From: Branchinecta lynchi
Taxonomy: Eukaryota > Arthropoda > Branchiopoda > Anostraca > Branchinectidae
DNA: 64,000 nt
Reading direction: 5' to 3'
NCBI GenBank assembly: GCA_023053575.1
Contig: JAKZAP010000014.1
Coordinates: forward strand, 12,426,938-12,490,937
Each line of letters starts with the position of its first letter. The first letter of the stretch is position 1. A program made the translations under genes and the position numbers. Below the pieces are notes generated by a model. The model was given only the letters and a program-made list of their open reading frames with translations, did no database searches and was not told the DNA's origin. This document shows, one piece after another, positions 11,051 through 22,382 of the stretch.

Positions 11051-11852
11051 GCAACTGACAGCGCCAGTGCATTTATAGATATCAACTTAAAGATGGATAT
11101 CGTCTTCGGGCGTGAATAGCGAAGCACTCAAGAGTCAAGAGAAGGGGGTCGTCGTATACGAGATATAGCTCAGGTCAAGCCTGTCCGTAGAGAAGCTTTT
11201 TCGCAGCTTTCGTGTGACAAAACACTCCTAGAAAACACTCCAGCCCTGTGAAAGAATAAAAGGGGATCAGCGGATTTAAAATAAGCTGATCCTTGCGATC
11301 CAGATGCAAATACAGACGAGACTTGAGGATTCCTTGGGATTCCAAATAGTAGACCTGCCAGAATAGCAAATTACAAGTCTTTCGGAGGGGTTTTCTGCAA
11401 AAAGCGAAATGGGATGAGGAAGTTCCGATTTGCAGGGTCAAGCTTCGTTGGCGGGAACGCAATTAATCTGCAAAACGTCCATACACTGAGTGAGGTCCTT
11501 ACAGATTCCTCGGAGGGTGCCAAGTCCACTGCTGTTTGTTAAATAGCTTATTGTGAGTTTTCCTCCAGTCCCAGCTTTCTTGAGCCATGTTTAATGGCAC
11601 CAAACGGATAAAGTAACTGAGATGTATTTTAACGATATTTCGTCCCTTCTTGGCAAGGGTCCAATTTTTGCTCAGGCTAGAACATGAGCCTGCGAAGGCC
11701 TGAGCCTGAACCCCCTCTTTAGCGCTGTCAGATCTGTATCATGCAGAGGCGTCACTAGCCAAAATGTGTGGTGGGGGGGGACGAGGCATTTACTGACTGG
11801 GTGGTAATTTTTACCAATTGTTTCTGCAGAAAAAACGACTGTTTTCAACAAT
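11051..11852. other. No gene recognised; possible retroelement-tail motif
   Basis: At 11637-11665 the sequence GATATTTCGTCCCTTCTTGG and the following CAAGGGTCC resemble a dispersed motif also seen near 44515-44545 (CCTTCCTGGCAAGGGTCC), probably the end of a retroelement. Open frames here match nothing I recognise. Confidence 0.35.
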
Positions 11853-12897
11853 AACAAGACCAAAGGTGTCGATGGGATCCCAAAAATCTAATATTTGATT
11901 TTGACAATAGGGTCTTGTCTTTGCCAGATCCAGTCTTCGCCAGATCCAGTCTTCGTCAGGCTAATCATTAGAGAAAACCAAGTTCAGATATACCTCTATA
12001 AGTCATATCTATTTTGACGATACTGACCGAGACGTCCTGGTTTACTTCTGCCAAGTTTCCGGTTTTGCCCGAATCCCGAGCAAACTACTAGTCCAGCAAA
12101 AATAGAAAATTCAGAAACAAATCCAGCGTCAAGTCCCTATAAAGAACATCTAATCAACTTTGAATAAAAGTTTGACTTAAAAAAAAAAAAATCCGGTTAC
12201 AACCGGATTCCGGACTAATTATATGTCCGGGTAAAAAATGATTGTCATATTCAGACTCAGCCACTCTTCTTACCCCTTAATCTGTCATCTAGTCAAACTT
12301 TTGCTTTTAACAAGTTTTCCGGTTTTGCCGGATTCCAGGCGAACTAGTTGTCCGGCGAAAAAATGGTTTTCACCATCGTGTTCAACATGTCTTTTTACCC
12401 CTAAATCGAACATCAACATCAAATGAAACTTTTACTTTTAACCTACTTTCCAGTTTTTGCCGGATTCCGGACGAACTACTTGTTCGGCGAGAAAATGGTT
12501 TTCATCATCGTGTTCAGCATCTTACCCCTAAGTCGAACATTTAATCAACTTCATATAAAACTTTTACTTTTAACCCACTTTCCGTTTTTTGCCGGATTCC
12601 GGACGGCGAGAAAACGGTTTTCACTATCGTGCTCAGTATGCCTTCTTACACCATAATCGACTATCACATTAGCTGTTCACAAATATTTTGTTTGTCCCTT
12701 AATGTGGACCATCTCCCCCACGCCTAAATGTAGAGCTACAGAGCCCATCTACGAACTTGACCTTACCCTTGACCCAATGAATCCTCACACCAAGTTTCAT
12801 CAAACATCTCATTCTCTTCGAGAGTTATAGCGCGCACAGACGGACAGCTTTTGCGATGTCATAAGTATCCCTCCACTTACGTTTTGGGATCCCAAAA
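11853..12897 (-). repeat. GGGATCCC-bounded repeat family, copy 1
   Basis: In its own sense it runs from a perfect TTTTGGGATCCCAAAA palindrome (12882-12897) to GGGATCCCATCGA followed by ACCTTTGGTCTTGTT at 11853. The interior holds several ~110-130-bp tandem units with the motif GGAATCCGGCAAAACCGG and AAAGTAAAAG. The first part carries CTCTCGAAGAGAATGAGATG and AAACTTGGTGTGAGG. Confidence 0.75.
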
Positions 12898-13090
12898 AAT
12901 GACAGTGTTTGAAAAAAATCGACTGATTTTCAGAAAAATTCACTGATTTTCTGAAAAACCGACTGTTTTGAAGAAAAATCGACCAATTTTCTGAAAAGCC
13001 TACTGTTTTCATGAACAAAAGTAAATGTTTCGATCATTGGGGGGGGGGGAGGGGCTTCCACCTCCCCCCCCCCCCCCCCCAGTCGTGACA
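12898..13090. repeat. Degenerate ~22-bp minisatellite plus G/C homopolymers
   Basis: Units of the GAAAAATCGACTGATTTTCT type abut the palindrome of the preceding element. They are followed by a G tract near 13040 and a C tract of about 19 near 13062-13080. This is the reverse complement of the minisatellite at 7080-7270. Confidence 0.65.
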
Positions 13091-14033
13091 CCCCTGGTAT
13101 CATGCCGCTTCATTATGGTTGCACAGCATGTGAGAAATAACACAGATAAAGCTGACTGAGTGGTTAAAAGACCTGTCGTAGTGATAATGCCAGTGCGCCC
13201 TACTTCCGTAACAACAGCATTAGTTCTTAAACCTGGAGTCCCGGATTTTATATTTTACATTCTGATTCCGCTAACGACAACTCACTAATGTTTGGACTAG
13301 TGGCGATTCACTATTTTCCATGCGTATTTTGCTCCCAATGAGTTTTCGTGTCTAATGCTATTGACGCGTGAAATCGGTTATCCGAATTCTGCTGAGATTT
13401 TGATAGAAGTCACTGGGCCTCGGAAAAGGCTTAAATAACCAAGTCCCTGGCTTCTTTGTTAAAAGAAGAGCATAGCTTTCCAGTATTCAGATAGTTTTTA
13501 ATATAGTGCGAGGTATGCTGTAAGGCTAGAAGAAATAACCTGCAATGCTCCTTTTCTAGCCTGATCCTGGTGAAATAACACAAATAAAGCTGACCGAATA
13601 CTGTAGTCAGTTTAGTTGAAGATTATCCTTCTGTACATTTTTTTTTTTGGGGGGGGGGGGGAGGGGAGCTGACACAAGATCAAAAACTCCCTTGAGAGTC
13701 CAGTCGGTGAATGTTTCGTATACCTTGGTTTGATTGACTTTGAAGGACTTGTATTTTAGATTTCCAAATTCCCAATGATTTCTGGTTCTACGGCTGAGGC
13801 TTCGGCCTGTCGACATGCCACGAAAACATAACAAGCACCGTCAGTGTTCTATCCTTTTTTTGTCCAGCACTCCCATCTTCGGGAAAGAAGTGCAAGTATC
13901 TTGTTAAAAAAAAATGGTCAAGCTTGGTCACCCTGGGTATCAAACTCCCACGTTACAGCAGTTGGTAGCTGCACCCAGGGAGATCCTAAACTCTTTGTTT
14001 CCTTCGCAATTTATAATTTAACTTTTTTTACAG
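13091..14033. other. Intron sequence, no gene seen
   Basis: A ~32-bp direct repeat, with AAATAACACA followed by AAAGCTGAC, occurs at 13125-13160 and 13570-13605. A T/G homopolymer lies near 13640. No splice-bounded coding segment is seen until the acceptor at 14031. Confidence 0.4.
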
Positions 14034-14124
14034 GATGCCTGGAGACAATCCATTCTACAGCAATATTGACAGTATGCCCGACATCCGGCCTCGTCGGAAG
14101 TCAATACCCCTCGTTTCTGAACTT
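14034..14124 (+). CDS. unc-13: unc-13 exon: conserved pre-C1 linker
   Basis: Unc13/Munc13 proteins prime synaptic vesicles by opening syntaxin at the presynaptic active zone. This 91-nt exon follows a pyrimidine tract and CAG (14031-14033) and ends at the canonical donor gtaagt. After one base that completes a split codon, it encodes 30 residues starting M-P-G-D-N-P-F-Y-S-N-I and ending K-S-I-P-L-V-S-E-L. The stretch N-P-F-Y-S-N-I-D-S-M-P-D-I-R-P-R-R-K-S is highly characteristic of the conserved linker just before the C1 domain in animal Unc13. The 3' phase is 0, matching the exon at 31423. Recognition is from memory of the family; the splice signals and frame are seen directly. Confidence 0.92.
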
Positions 14125-14596
14125 GTAAGTACATGGGCCTTCCCTTCGTATTCTGATATTTAGGAAGTTTCAGTTCCACGTCCTAAGGTTCTTAATTATG
14201 GCTCTGGATAAATATGCAAGGACCTCAAGGCTTATCCAACTGGAGGAAAAACATCTGTTGGCACGAATAACGGTTCTTTTGAGCTTGGGAAATAGGACTA
14301 GACAAATTTAATTAGGATATCAGACACTGATATGGAGAACCCTAGCCATTATCAGAGTCCGAACCCCTTTTTGGTAATTTAGCAAAAAACAAACTTTACT
14401 TTTATTTATTTTATTTAACATTGACTTGAACAAATAGACAGGCAGACAATGAAATAGACAAGTACCAACTGTACTAATTTACACGTTTTTTTTCTTCCCA
14501 ACTTGGGTCCACGGCTGGTGTTTTCCGATGTTTTAGCCCTAGGTAGAAGTTTGCCACAGGATAACATCGCTAGCTATTTAACAGAATCCCAACCCC
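14125..14596. other. Start of 17.3-kb unc-13 intron, nothing else seen
   Basis: Sequence between the exon and the next dispersed repeat. No coding segment is recognised. Confidence 0.4.
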
Positions 14597-15440
14597 TTTT
14601 TTGGGATCCCAGAACAAGTGGAGGGATACCTATGACATCGCAAAAGTTGTCCGTCTGTCCGCACGATAACTCTCGAAGGGACTGAGATATTTTAATGAAA
14701 CTTTGTAGGAGGATCCTTTGGGTCAAAGTACAGGTCAAGTTCGGAGATGGGCTCTGTAGCCCTATTTTTGAGGGGGGGGGGGGGGAGGGGTTTCAAATTG
14801 TGAACAAAATATTTTTTGAAAGCTATTGAAATAGTTGTTTTTTGGGTAAAGAAACATGCTGAATTCGTATATGAAATTTATTTTCTCGCCGGACAAATAG
14901 TTTACCCGGAATCCGGCGAAAACCGGAAAATTTGTGAAAAGTAAAAGTTTAATATGAAGTTGGTTAGAGGTTTGATTTAGAGACAAGGAGACATGCTGAG
15001 TCCGAATATGAAATTTATTTTCTCGCCAGACAACTACTTCGGCCGGAATCCGGCCAAAACTGGAGAATTTGTTAAAAGTAAAAGTTTTATTTAAATTTGA
15101 TAAAATGTTTGATTTGCGGATAAGAAGACATGCTGAATTCGCATATGACAATCATTTTCTCACCGGATGTATAGATCGCTCGGAATCCGGCTGAAACCGG
15201 AAAATTTGTTAAAAGTTGAAAGTTTAATCTGAAGTTGATTAGAGGTTGGATGTAGGGGTAAGGAGATGCTGCATTCGTTTTTGAGCTTTAGTTTTTTTCC
15301 AGACAAGTAGTTTGTTGGGTATCCGGCCGAAACCTGAAGTGGGGCAGAAGTAAGGAAGGACGGAGATACGACGTAGGCTATAGGGTAAACCATATGCTGA
15401 ACTGATATTTGAAATGAAGTATCTGTGCAGTTCTTTGATC
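14597..15440 (+). repeat. GGGATCCC-bounded repeat family, copy 2
   Basis: Begins TTTTTTGGGATCCCA, continues with GAGGGATACC, TTGTCCGTCTGTC and the core GAAACTTTGTAGGAGGATCC, then a G tract. Tandem ~110-150-bp units containing CCGGAATCCGGC and ACATGCTGAATTCG follow. The right palindromic end is not preserved and the copy fades near 15440. Confidence 0.7.
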
Positions 15441-16429
15441 TTACGATAAAAGGTTGGAGCCCAATCGAATGGAGAGAAAAAAAGTACATGTATCTGAGTA
15501 TGATCTTACACATACTGTAACGCGCTACGTATGTTTAGGGTTGAATTTAAAACCAACAGGAACTGTGTATTTTATTTCTTTGACGTCAAAAGATCTGGGA
15601 ATAGCCCAACATCCTGTCAACGCCTTTAGCAAGGGAGATTCCTAAATCCTAACACTTCCCTAGGAGTTCCTTGGGGAAATGGAGCTAAGTTTGCACGCCG
15701 AAGTGAAATTCTCAGGACTGGGAATAATGTTTTGGTTTCCTCTTGGTAGCGAATATTGATTGGCTAATCTGTAACCTTCGAACTTTGTGCATTTTCTAGC
15801 TATTACACAGGTTTCTAGTTATTACTGCAGCTATGAAATATTTCTGTTGCTTATAATGACTTTCTAGAAAATCCGCTAAATGCTCGAATCGACAGCGGAG
15901 TCGGAAATACTAAGACAGCAATATTAAGAAAATTTTTAAGGAGTGCTTTAGCTATAAATAAATAGAAGTCTTGGGCACCGTAAACTATAGGCTACTGTTT
16001 TCGTTATGCACGTGTATACTTTGAACGGCCAGTTGGCTATTAAACTATTCACTCATTCATTCAAGCAGCCTGCCAATCCCAATAATTGACTGACCTACCG
16101 CACTTTCCTAAGATGAGATAAATGTTTGATCTCATTCAAATTTGTAAAGCCAATGCAACAAAAATCAATGAGAGCTTGTCCGCCCGTTAAAATATTCCGT
16201 ATGATCTTCTCGATATCCTCCTTCACTGGAATGTGGACGACTCCGTATTAGGCTATCCGATAGGGCCCTGAGGGAAGTCGTTGTTTGGAGCCTAAGCAAA
16301 TATTTTATCGAGGCAGAAATGTTATCGATTCAGTCAATCCAGTCCTAATGGACATCAGACCGAAGACTGCTAGTGTTTACTACAGCCTGACGTTACAGTG
16401 TAAGTTTCAGTATGGCTGACCTTTCCTGT
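15441..16429. other. Intron sequence, no feature recognised
   Basis: No repeat boundary or splice-bounded coding segment was identified. Confidence 0.4.
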
Positions 16430-17470
16430 TTTTGGGATCCCAAAACGCAAGTGGAGGGATACCTATGACATTGTAAAAGTTGTCCGTCTGTCTGTCAGCA
16501 CGATAACTCTCGAAGGGATTGAGATATTTTGACGAAACTTAGTGGGAGGATCCTTTGCATAGGTCCATCCTTTGTACAGGTCAAGTTCGAAGATGGGCTC
16601 TGTAGCCTTATATTTGAGGGTTGGGGAGGGGTTTCAAATTAATGGGCAAACGAAATATTTTTTGAAAGCTATTGAGATAGTCGATTTAGGCGTAAAGAGA
16701 CATGCTGAGTACGAATATGAAATTTTTTTTGTCGACGGACAAATAGTTCACCCGGAATCGGGGGAAAACCGGAAAATTTGTGAAAAGTAAAAGCTTAATA
16801 TGAAGTTGATTAGTGGTTCGATTTAGTGGCAAGGAGAGCCAATATGACATGTATTTTCTCACTGGACAATTAGTTCGGCCAGAATCCTGCTAAAACGGGA
16901 GAATTTGTTAAAAGTAAAAGTTTTATTTAAATTTGATAAGATGTTAGATTTGCGGGTAAGAAGACGTGCTACATTCGCATTTGACAATCATTTTTTCACT
17001 GGACGTATAGATCGCTCGGAATCCGGCTGAAACCGGAAAAAAATTTTAAAAGTAAAAGTTTAATCTGAAGTTGATTAGAGGTTGGATACAGGGGTAAGGA
17101 GACATGCTGAACTCGTTTTTTAGCTTTAGTTTTTTGCCAGACAAGTAGTTTGTCTGGAATCCGGCCGAAACTGGAAGTTGGGCAGAAGTAAGGAAGAAAG
17201 GAGATACGTAGGCTATAGGATAAACCATATGCTGAATCCGCATCTAAATATTTGACAGCGCAAAACGGATATCTGAACTTGTGGAAATTCAGCTGGTGTA
17301 TCCGTTTTGTACTGTCAAATACGAACTTGGTCATCTCCGATTATTACCATTATTACCTGTTTGTAAATTTTAAAAGTAAAAAGTCTGTTGAAGACCGAAT
17401 ATCTACAAGACCGAATTGCATGGAGCAAATATTAAAATTTTGGGATCCCGTCGAAACCTTTGGTCTTGTT
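16430..17470 (+). repeat. GGGATCCC-bounded repeat family, copy 3 (full length)
   Basis: Starts GTTTTTGGGATCCCAAAACG and ends TTTTGGGATCCCGTCGAAAC then CTTTGGTCTTGTT. It has the same layout as the other copies: GTCCGTCTG tract, TGAAACTTAGTGGGAGGATC core, then four tandem CCGGAATCCGGC units. Confidence 0.75.
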
Positions 17471-19009
17471 CTACAAAGCACTTAAGACTTGGTCTTCTAG
17501 GCTTTCTTTCACTTACGAGATATTTAAAACAATATCGTACAATTCTAATCCCGACGTCTCCTAACTAGAGCTCGAATGATTCAATGATCGTACTGTATCA
17601 TCTAACTAATTGGTAATGGTGTATTGATGAGATTTAGATAACAAGTTGCAAACAGTTCGTCCTTGCGGATATCTTGAATGTCTCCTTTCATTTTAAATTA
17701 TTCATTCTTTGAAACGTGTGTCTAGATAGAACACGAATGTTTGATAGCCTGAAATCTTGTCTCCACTTTACGATGGAACGCGACAGAGATAGGGTTTGCA
17801 TGCAGCGAAGGGTTGCCTTTAGCATGACAAAATATTCCCCGTGAAAAAAAGTTCGAATGAATAAACTTCCCATCTGCAACTCTCTGTTCATAATTACGTT
17901 CTTCTTGGGCATTATATAAATATATAAGCGTGGAGAACAGGGTCATCCAGCACATGACACTCTACATTCTTTTCTGGCCGATGAACTAAAAATTGTATAT
18001 TACATTTGTTGTGTTTTACTTAATTGTTTATTTTATTTTACATACTCCGCTTTTAAAATGGCGGGTCAGAAATAAATTACTTATTCATTTACTTATTATT
18101 CACTAGTAAACGGAAAAGAGAATCCTGTTTCAAGATTGTTTTAGATTTTACGGTGATAGATTTGCCTTTCTGCTATATTTGGTAAATTCTAATGACCTGG
18201 AAATGCTAATGGTCAGTTAGGGGTGGTCACGGTTGCCCAGTAAATGACGTCGTGACTACTTCACTTTCTTTTCAGTTAAAACACCTAAACAAGACATGTT
18301 ATATGTAAATCTGGGGGGAAAAGGTCCGTGTCCGAAACCACTGGTTCCACATCCGTCTTATCTGCCTGTGACTTTTTGTCTTCAAATCTGTAGTTAAAAC
18401 TTGAAGGTGTTTCACCTAGATAAGAGATATTAAACCGAAGGCAAATTACTAAATTGGTGCTTGGAGTTTTTTTTTCTAGGATACATTTTTGCAAGGGGAA
18501 GTTTTTTCATCGATAACTTTTTTCAGGGGGATTTTTGGGTACGTTTTTCCTCTTGAACGGTTCACCAGCTAAGCTGAAAAGAAATCTGAATATTGGATGA
18601 GAACGTTCTGTCATCGGAAGGCTTAGCCATGAGAGCACGAAGAAATAAAAAATGAAAAAAGATAGTCACAATATTCGCAAGGATTAACTGTTTGCAAATT
18701 GATGGCAAAAGCTCATGAATATGCCATTACTAATTAGTCAGGTTATTCAGTACGCTGGTTGAATTATTTAACTTCTACATACAAGAGAAGAGGAAGCTCT
18801 GATTAGGAGACGTGCAGTATTAGAACAGTTAGGGTTCGGGAATGATTTGAATCACTGATGAAATAAAAGAATGCTCGAAAGACTGAGTCAATAGTGCTCC
18901 AAACAAAAAGAGGAAATATCAGCGATATTGAAACTAAAACTTTAAACAAAATCATAGACAACAGGGCCAAACCAGCGCACAACGTCATCCACTGCTTCCT
19001 GGTCGAAGA
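17471..19009. other. Intron sequence, mostly unassigned
   Basis: Apart from the LINE tail at 18000-18095, no gene or repeat boundary is recognised. Short open frames on both strands lack conserved motifs. Confidence 0.4.
18000..18095 (+). repeat. LINE 3' tail fragment
   Basis: TACTCCGCTTTTAAAATGGC followed by GGGTCAGAAATAAATTACTT. This is the same tail that flanks the DIRS element, and the CCGC...GCGG pair can form a short hairpin. Confidence 0.6.
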
Positions 19010-19084
19010 TTGAAAATTATTTTTTCTGTGTATTTAAGTGTTTATTTATTTTCTTCATTTACTCCGCTTTTCAAAAATAGCGAG
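19010..19084 (+). repeat. LINE 3' tail, left half, interrupted by the DIRS element
   Basis: TACTCCGCTTTTCAAAAATA then GCGAG runs up to the left end of the DIRS element. The matching right half (ATAAATAAATTACTTACTTA) begins at 23701. Joined, the halves reproduce the tail seen at 18046-18085. Confidence 0.75.
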
Positions 19085-19182
19085 TTCTACTTCACTCGAG
19101 GCGTTTCCTCCCCTATCGGTTCATGTGAGATACGATGTTGTGTTACCAAGCGATTGGGGTGTATTCTGGGAAAACCAGTTCA
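19085..19182 (+). repeat. DIRS left inverted terminal repeat
   Basis: Begins TTCTACTTCACTCGAGGCGT. The inner part (TTCATGTGAGATACGATGTT through to ACCAGTTCAG) is the inverted match of 23546-23620. The outer ~45 bases differ from the right repeat but are complemented at 23331-23376. Confidence 0.85.
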
Positions 19183-19236
19183 GTCGATGTTTTGTTTGTG
19201 ACCAGAGCGGTCGGGGTTGTATTGTATACTTTAGAA

Positions 19237-20263
19237 ATGAGTGATTTTTACGAAGGTCTGCGGCTGAAGAGAAAACGTAAGAGAATTATTGAAAGTTCGG
19301 AAGATGAAGGTGAGCCTGAAATTCTATATGACGGGGTATCAGAAATTGGGTCAGAATGCTCGAGTGAGGCGTCTGACGACGCAGAGACGGTCACACCTTT
19401 TTTTTACTACTGCCAAGAAGGCAAAACCAACCAAGAAGGTAAATACAGCACGAAAACAAGGTAGTCAGGCCAAGAAGGCACAGCCAAATAGATCTGAAGA
19501 ATCTTCAGAGGAAGAAAACAATGTGCTCATAGATGAGTACATTGAGTCTTTGAGTGAAGAAAAATACGGCAAGAAGCTGTCTGGTAATCTTGCCAAGCTG
19601 CTAGAAAATGCTTTTACTTCACCCCCGGAGAATGAAAAGATTGCAAAGATAAGAGAATTGTACCCTGCTCCCGTAAATGCGAGGGCTATTGTTGTTCCAA
19701 AAGTAAACCCTGAGATATGGACGAATTTGTCCGCAAATGCTCGTCGAAAAGATCTAAGCCTAGTCCATGTCGGTCAAGATATTATGCACGCAGCTGCTGC
19801 GGTTTCAGTAGCCCTGCAGTCGGTTGTTGCTGGGGCCCCAACAGATACAAAAGAATTTGTGAACACTATGGGGCATGCTATAACTTTGATGGGTCATGCC
19901 AGCCGTGAAATAGGATTTAGGCGGCGCATGGCCTTGAAACCCAGTTTAGACCCTTCGCTGGCAGACCACCTCATTTCCAAGGAAGTGGAAATATCGGGAC
20001 TCCTTTTCGGCTCAGATCTGAAGGCCGCAACAGAAAAGGCTAAGACATTTCGGGATCTATCAAGAGCTGTGCCAAAAAACGTGTACCGGGGGGGTCGAAA
20101 TCAGTTTCAGACTCCCCGGGGCTCTTATCAAGGAAACAACAGCAACCAAGGCTTTCAAAGAGAGTTATATCAAGATCGCTACAGCCAGAGTCCAAAGGAT
20201 CGCTACAACCAGAAAATGAGAGGCTTTCAGTCAAATCGACGGGGGCGACGTGGGAGGTTCTGA
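19237..20263 (+). pseudogene. DIRS gag-like ORF with one frameshift
   Basis: The ATG at 19237 opens M-S-D-F-Y-E-G-L-R-L-K-R-K-R-K, followed by an acidic stretch (E-S-S-E-D-E-G-E). Reading then has to move from frame 1 to frame 2 at a run of eight T (19398-19405) to enter the long open frame that continues to 20263. The body is charged, with a central ordered-looking segment and a C-terminal Arg/Gly/Gln/Asn-rich tail (R-G-R-R-G-R-F end) typical of RNA-binding gag tails. There is no zinc knuckle. The 19289 ATG of the second frame is probably not the real start. Function (RNA packaging) is inferred from position and composition. Confidence 0.72.
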
Positions 20264-21285
20264 GGAACCCAGAGGTAAGCAAATGTTTTGACTATACTGA
20301 GAAATGTGACAGACAATCTTTACTCCCAAGAAGGGAAACTGTTATAGCTGGTGCGACCCAAGCTTGTTTTCAATATTGGGCAGAAATCACAAGTGATGAT
20401 TATATTCTTAAGACTATCAGAGAAGGTTACAGATTAGAATTCAGTAGCACACCCACGGTAGTACAAAATAAGTGCATTCGTTCGAATCTCTCTTCTAAAG
20501 AATGTGAATTTGTAAGAGTTGAAATTCAGAGTTTACTTAACAAGAAGGTCCTTGTCAAAGATTCAGGAAAACGGGTTTGGTTGTCGCCGATTTTTACTGT
20601 TCCGAAAAAAGAAGGCTCGCGGCGATTCATTCTGAATTTAAAGGACCTTAATCAGTATTTACAATATCACCATTTTAAGATGGAGACAGTGTTTTCATTT
20701 ATTAGATTACTGCGACCAGGATGTTTCCTTGGAAGTGTCGACTTAGTCGACGCTTATTATAGTTTCGCAGTAGATGAAGCCGACTGGCATTGGCTTTCGT
20801 TTGAATTCGAAGGTCATACTTATTCATACACGTGTCTGCCTAATGGGCTTGCTAGTGCCCCGAGAGTCTTTTCCAAGTTGATAAAGGTCCCTTTTACGGA
20901 ATTACGAAAGCAAGGTCACCTATCTGCGGTTTACCTTGACGATTCAGGACTAGTTGGTTACACACGTCATGACTGTAAGACTAATATTGATAGCACCGTT
21001 AGCTTGCTCAGCAAATTGGGGTTTTCAGTTCACGCTTCAAAATCAGTCTTGGAGCCCACAACCCGCTTAGAATTCCTTGGGTTCGTATTTGACACGATAG
21101 AAATGACTATTTCTTTGCCAAAGAGAAAGATTGAAGCCATTCTTACCTCAGTTGAGTCATTGTTGAGGGTAAAGAACTGTACGATACGGTCTGTTTCGGA
21201 AGTGCTTGGGAAATTAGTCGCCGCCTTCCCTGCGGTGGAGCTCGGGAAGTTGTTTTACCGCCAAATAGAGCGAGAAAATATTTAG
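20044..21285 (+). pseudogene. DIRS reverse transcriptase region
   Basis: The frame is open from the stop at 20041 and overlaps the end of gag by about 220 nt in the -1 frame, so RT is likely made by frameshifting or internal initiation. Counting from the internal Met at 20581, residues 1-25 carry the R-R-F-I-L-N-L-K-D-L-N motif and residues 52-59 the S-V-D-L-V-D-A-Y block. The catalytic Y-L-D-D is at 118-121, preceded by L-P-N-G-L-A-S-A-P-R. The frame ends prematurely at 21285 because a short A run (21275-21278) is one base out of frame with the RNase H coding region that follows. It copies the element's RNA within the host cell. Otherwise it appears intact. Confidence 0.88.
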
Positions 21286-21317
21286 CGCTAAAACTTGCCA
21301 AAGGAGATTATGATTGT

Positions 21318-22382
21318 TTGGTGGAGCTGTCAGAACAGGCAAGAACGCAGCTCCAGTGGTGGTTAGCACTCAGGAAAAATAGTTGGAAATACATTGAAGT
21401 GTCGGAGCCTGAGATTTCGTTTGATAGTGACGCATCGATGTTGGGCTGGGGGTTTTGTTCCACAACTGAACCTAGAACGGTCATTACCGGTGGGGAGTGG
21501 ACCCAGGAAGAGAAAGGTTTTCACATAAATGTATTAGAAATGAAAGCTGTTTTGTTCGGGTTGTTGAGTTTCCGAGAAATAGTACAAGGAAAACACATAC
21601 GGATTAGAATTGATAATACTACTGCAAGGGCTTACATCAATGGAATGGGCGGAAGCAAGTCGTCTGAATGTGATCGCGTTGCGCGAGAAATTTGGAGTTT
21701 TATTTTGAAAGAGGGTTCATGGATATCAGCTGAATATTTACCAGGCTCTAAGAACGTTCACGCTGATCTAGCATCGCGAAAGTTTGAGCGGGAAGCAGAA
21801 TGGATGATGGATCCGGAGATATTTTCTTCTATCTCAGAGATATTCGGGCCGTTTGATGTAGACCTATTTGCGTCGCGCTTAAACAGACAATTTTTGCCTT
21901 ATGTTTCGTGGAAACCAGATCCGGATGCTCTTGCAATTGACGCGTTTTCCCTTTCATGGACCGAAAAGTATGTCTACTGTTTCCCCCCCTTTAGTGTCAT
22001 TACGTTGGTCCTTAGTAAGATTCTGAGAGATAGGGCAGAGGCTGTGATCGTTGTACCAAATTGGCCCAGCCAAGTTTGGTACCCCATGATACTCGACATT
22101 TTAGTGGCTCCTCCTATCTTCCTTCCCAGGGAGCGGACACTGAGAATGCCCCAGCATCCCAGACTCAGACATCCGATAGAAGACCGGCTGCACCTGATGG
22201 TCTGCAGGTGTTCAGGGACTCAATCAGGCAACAGGGAATTACAGATCAGGAATGCATCAAGATCATTACGGATAGCTGGAGACAAGGAACGAAGAAACAA
22301 TATGCTAGTTACATTAACAAATGGACCGATTATTGCAACAAAGTGGATGGAAATCCCTACGTTCCGGATGTTCAGACGTTGA
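21318..22382 (+). pseudogene. DIRS RNase H plus DAM-like methyltransferase region
   Basis: Continues pol in the next frame, and the same frame is open back across 21279. RNase H motifs by residue from Met 21318: D38 in S-D-A-S-M-L-G-W-G, E74 in N-V-L-E-M-K-A, D99 in R-I-D-N-T-T-A and D150 in V-H-A-D-L-A-S-R, so the catalytic quartet is complete. Downstream, residues ~178-250 (P-F-D-V-D-L-F-A-S-R through C-F-P-P-F-S and P-N-W-P-S-Q-V-W-Y-P) correspond to the region of DIRS/PAT elements described as related to phage N6-adenine methyltransferases, with F-P-P-F at 222-225 in place of the usual D/N-P-P-Y/F. Whether it has methylase activity is unknown. The last ~100 residues overlap the recombinase ORF and may not be used. 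Confidence 0.82.

Noticed and set aside
19289..19464. The 19289 ATG as the true gag start
   Set aside because: The other frame from 19237 gives a more plausible acidic and basic gag N-terminus that continues into the main frame at the T8 run.
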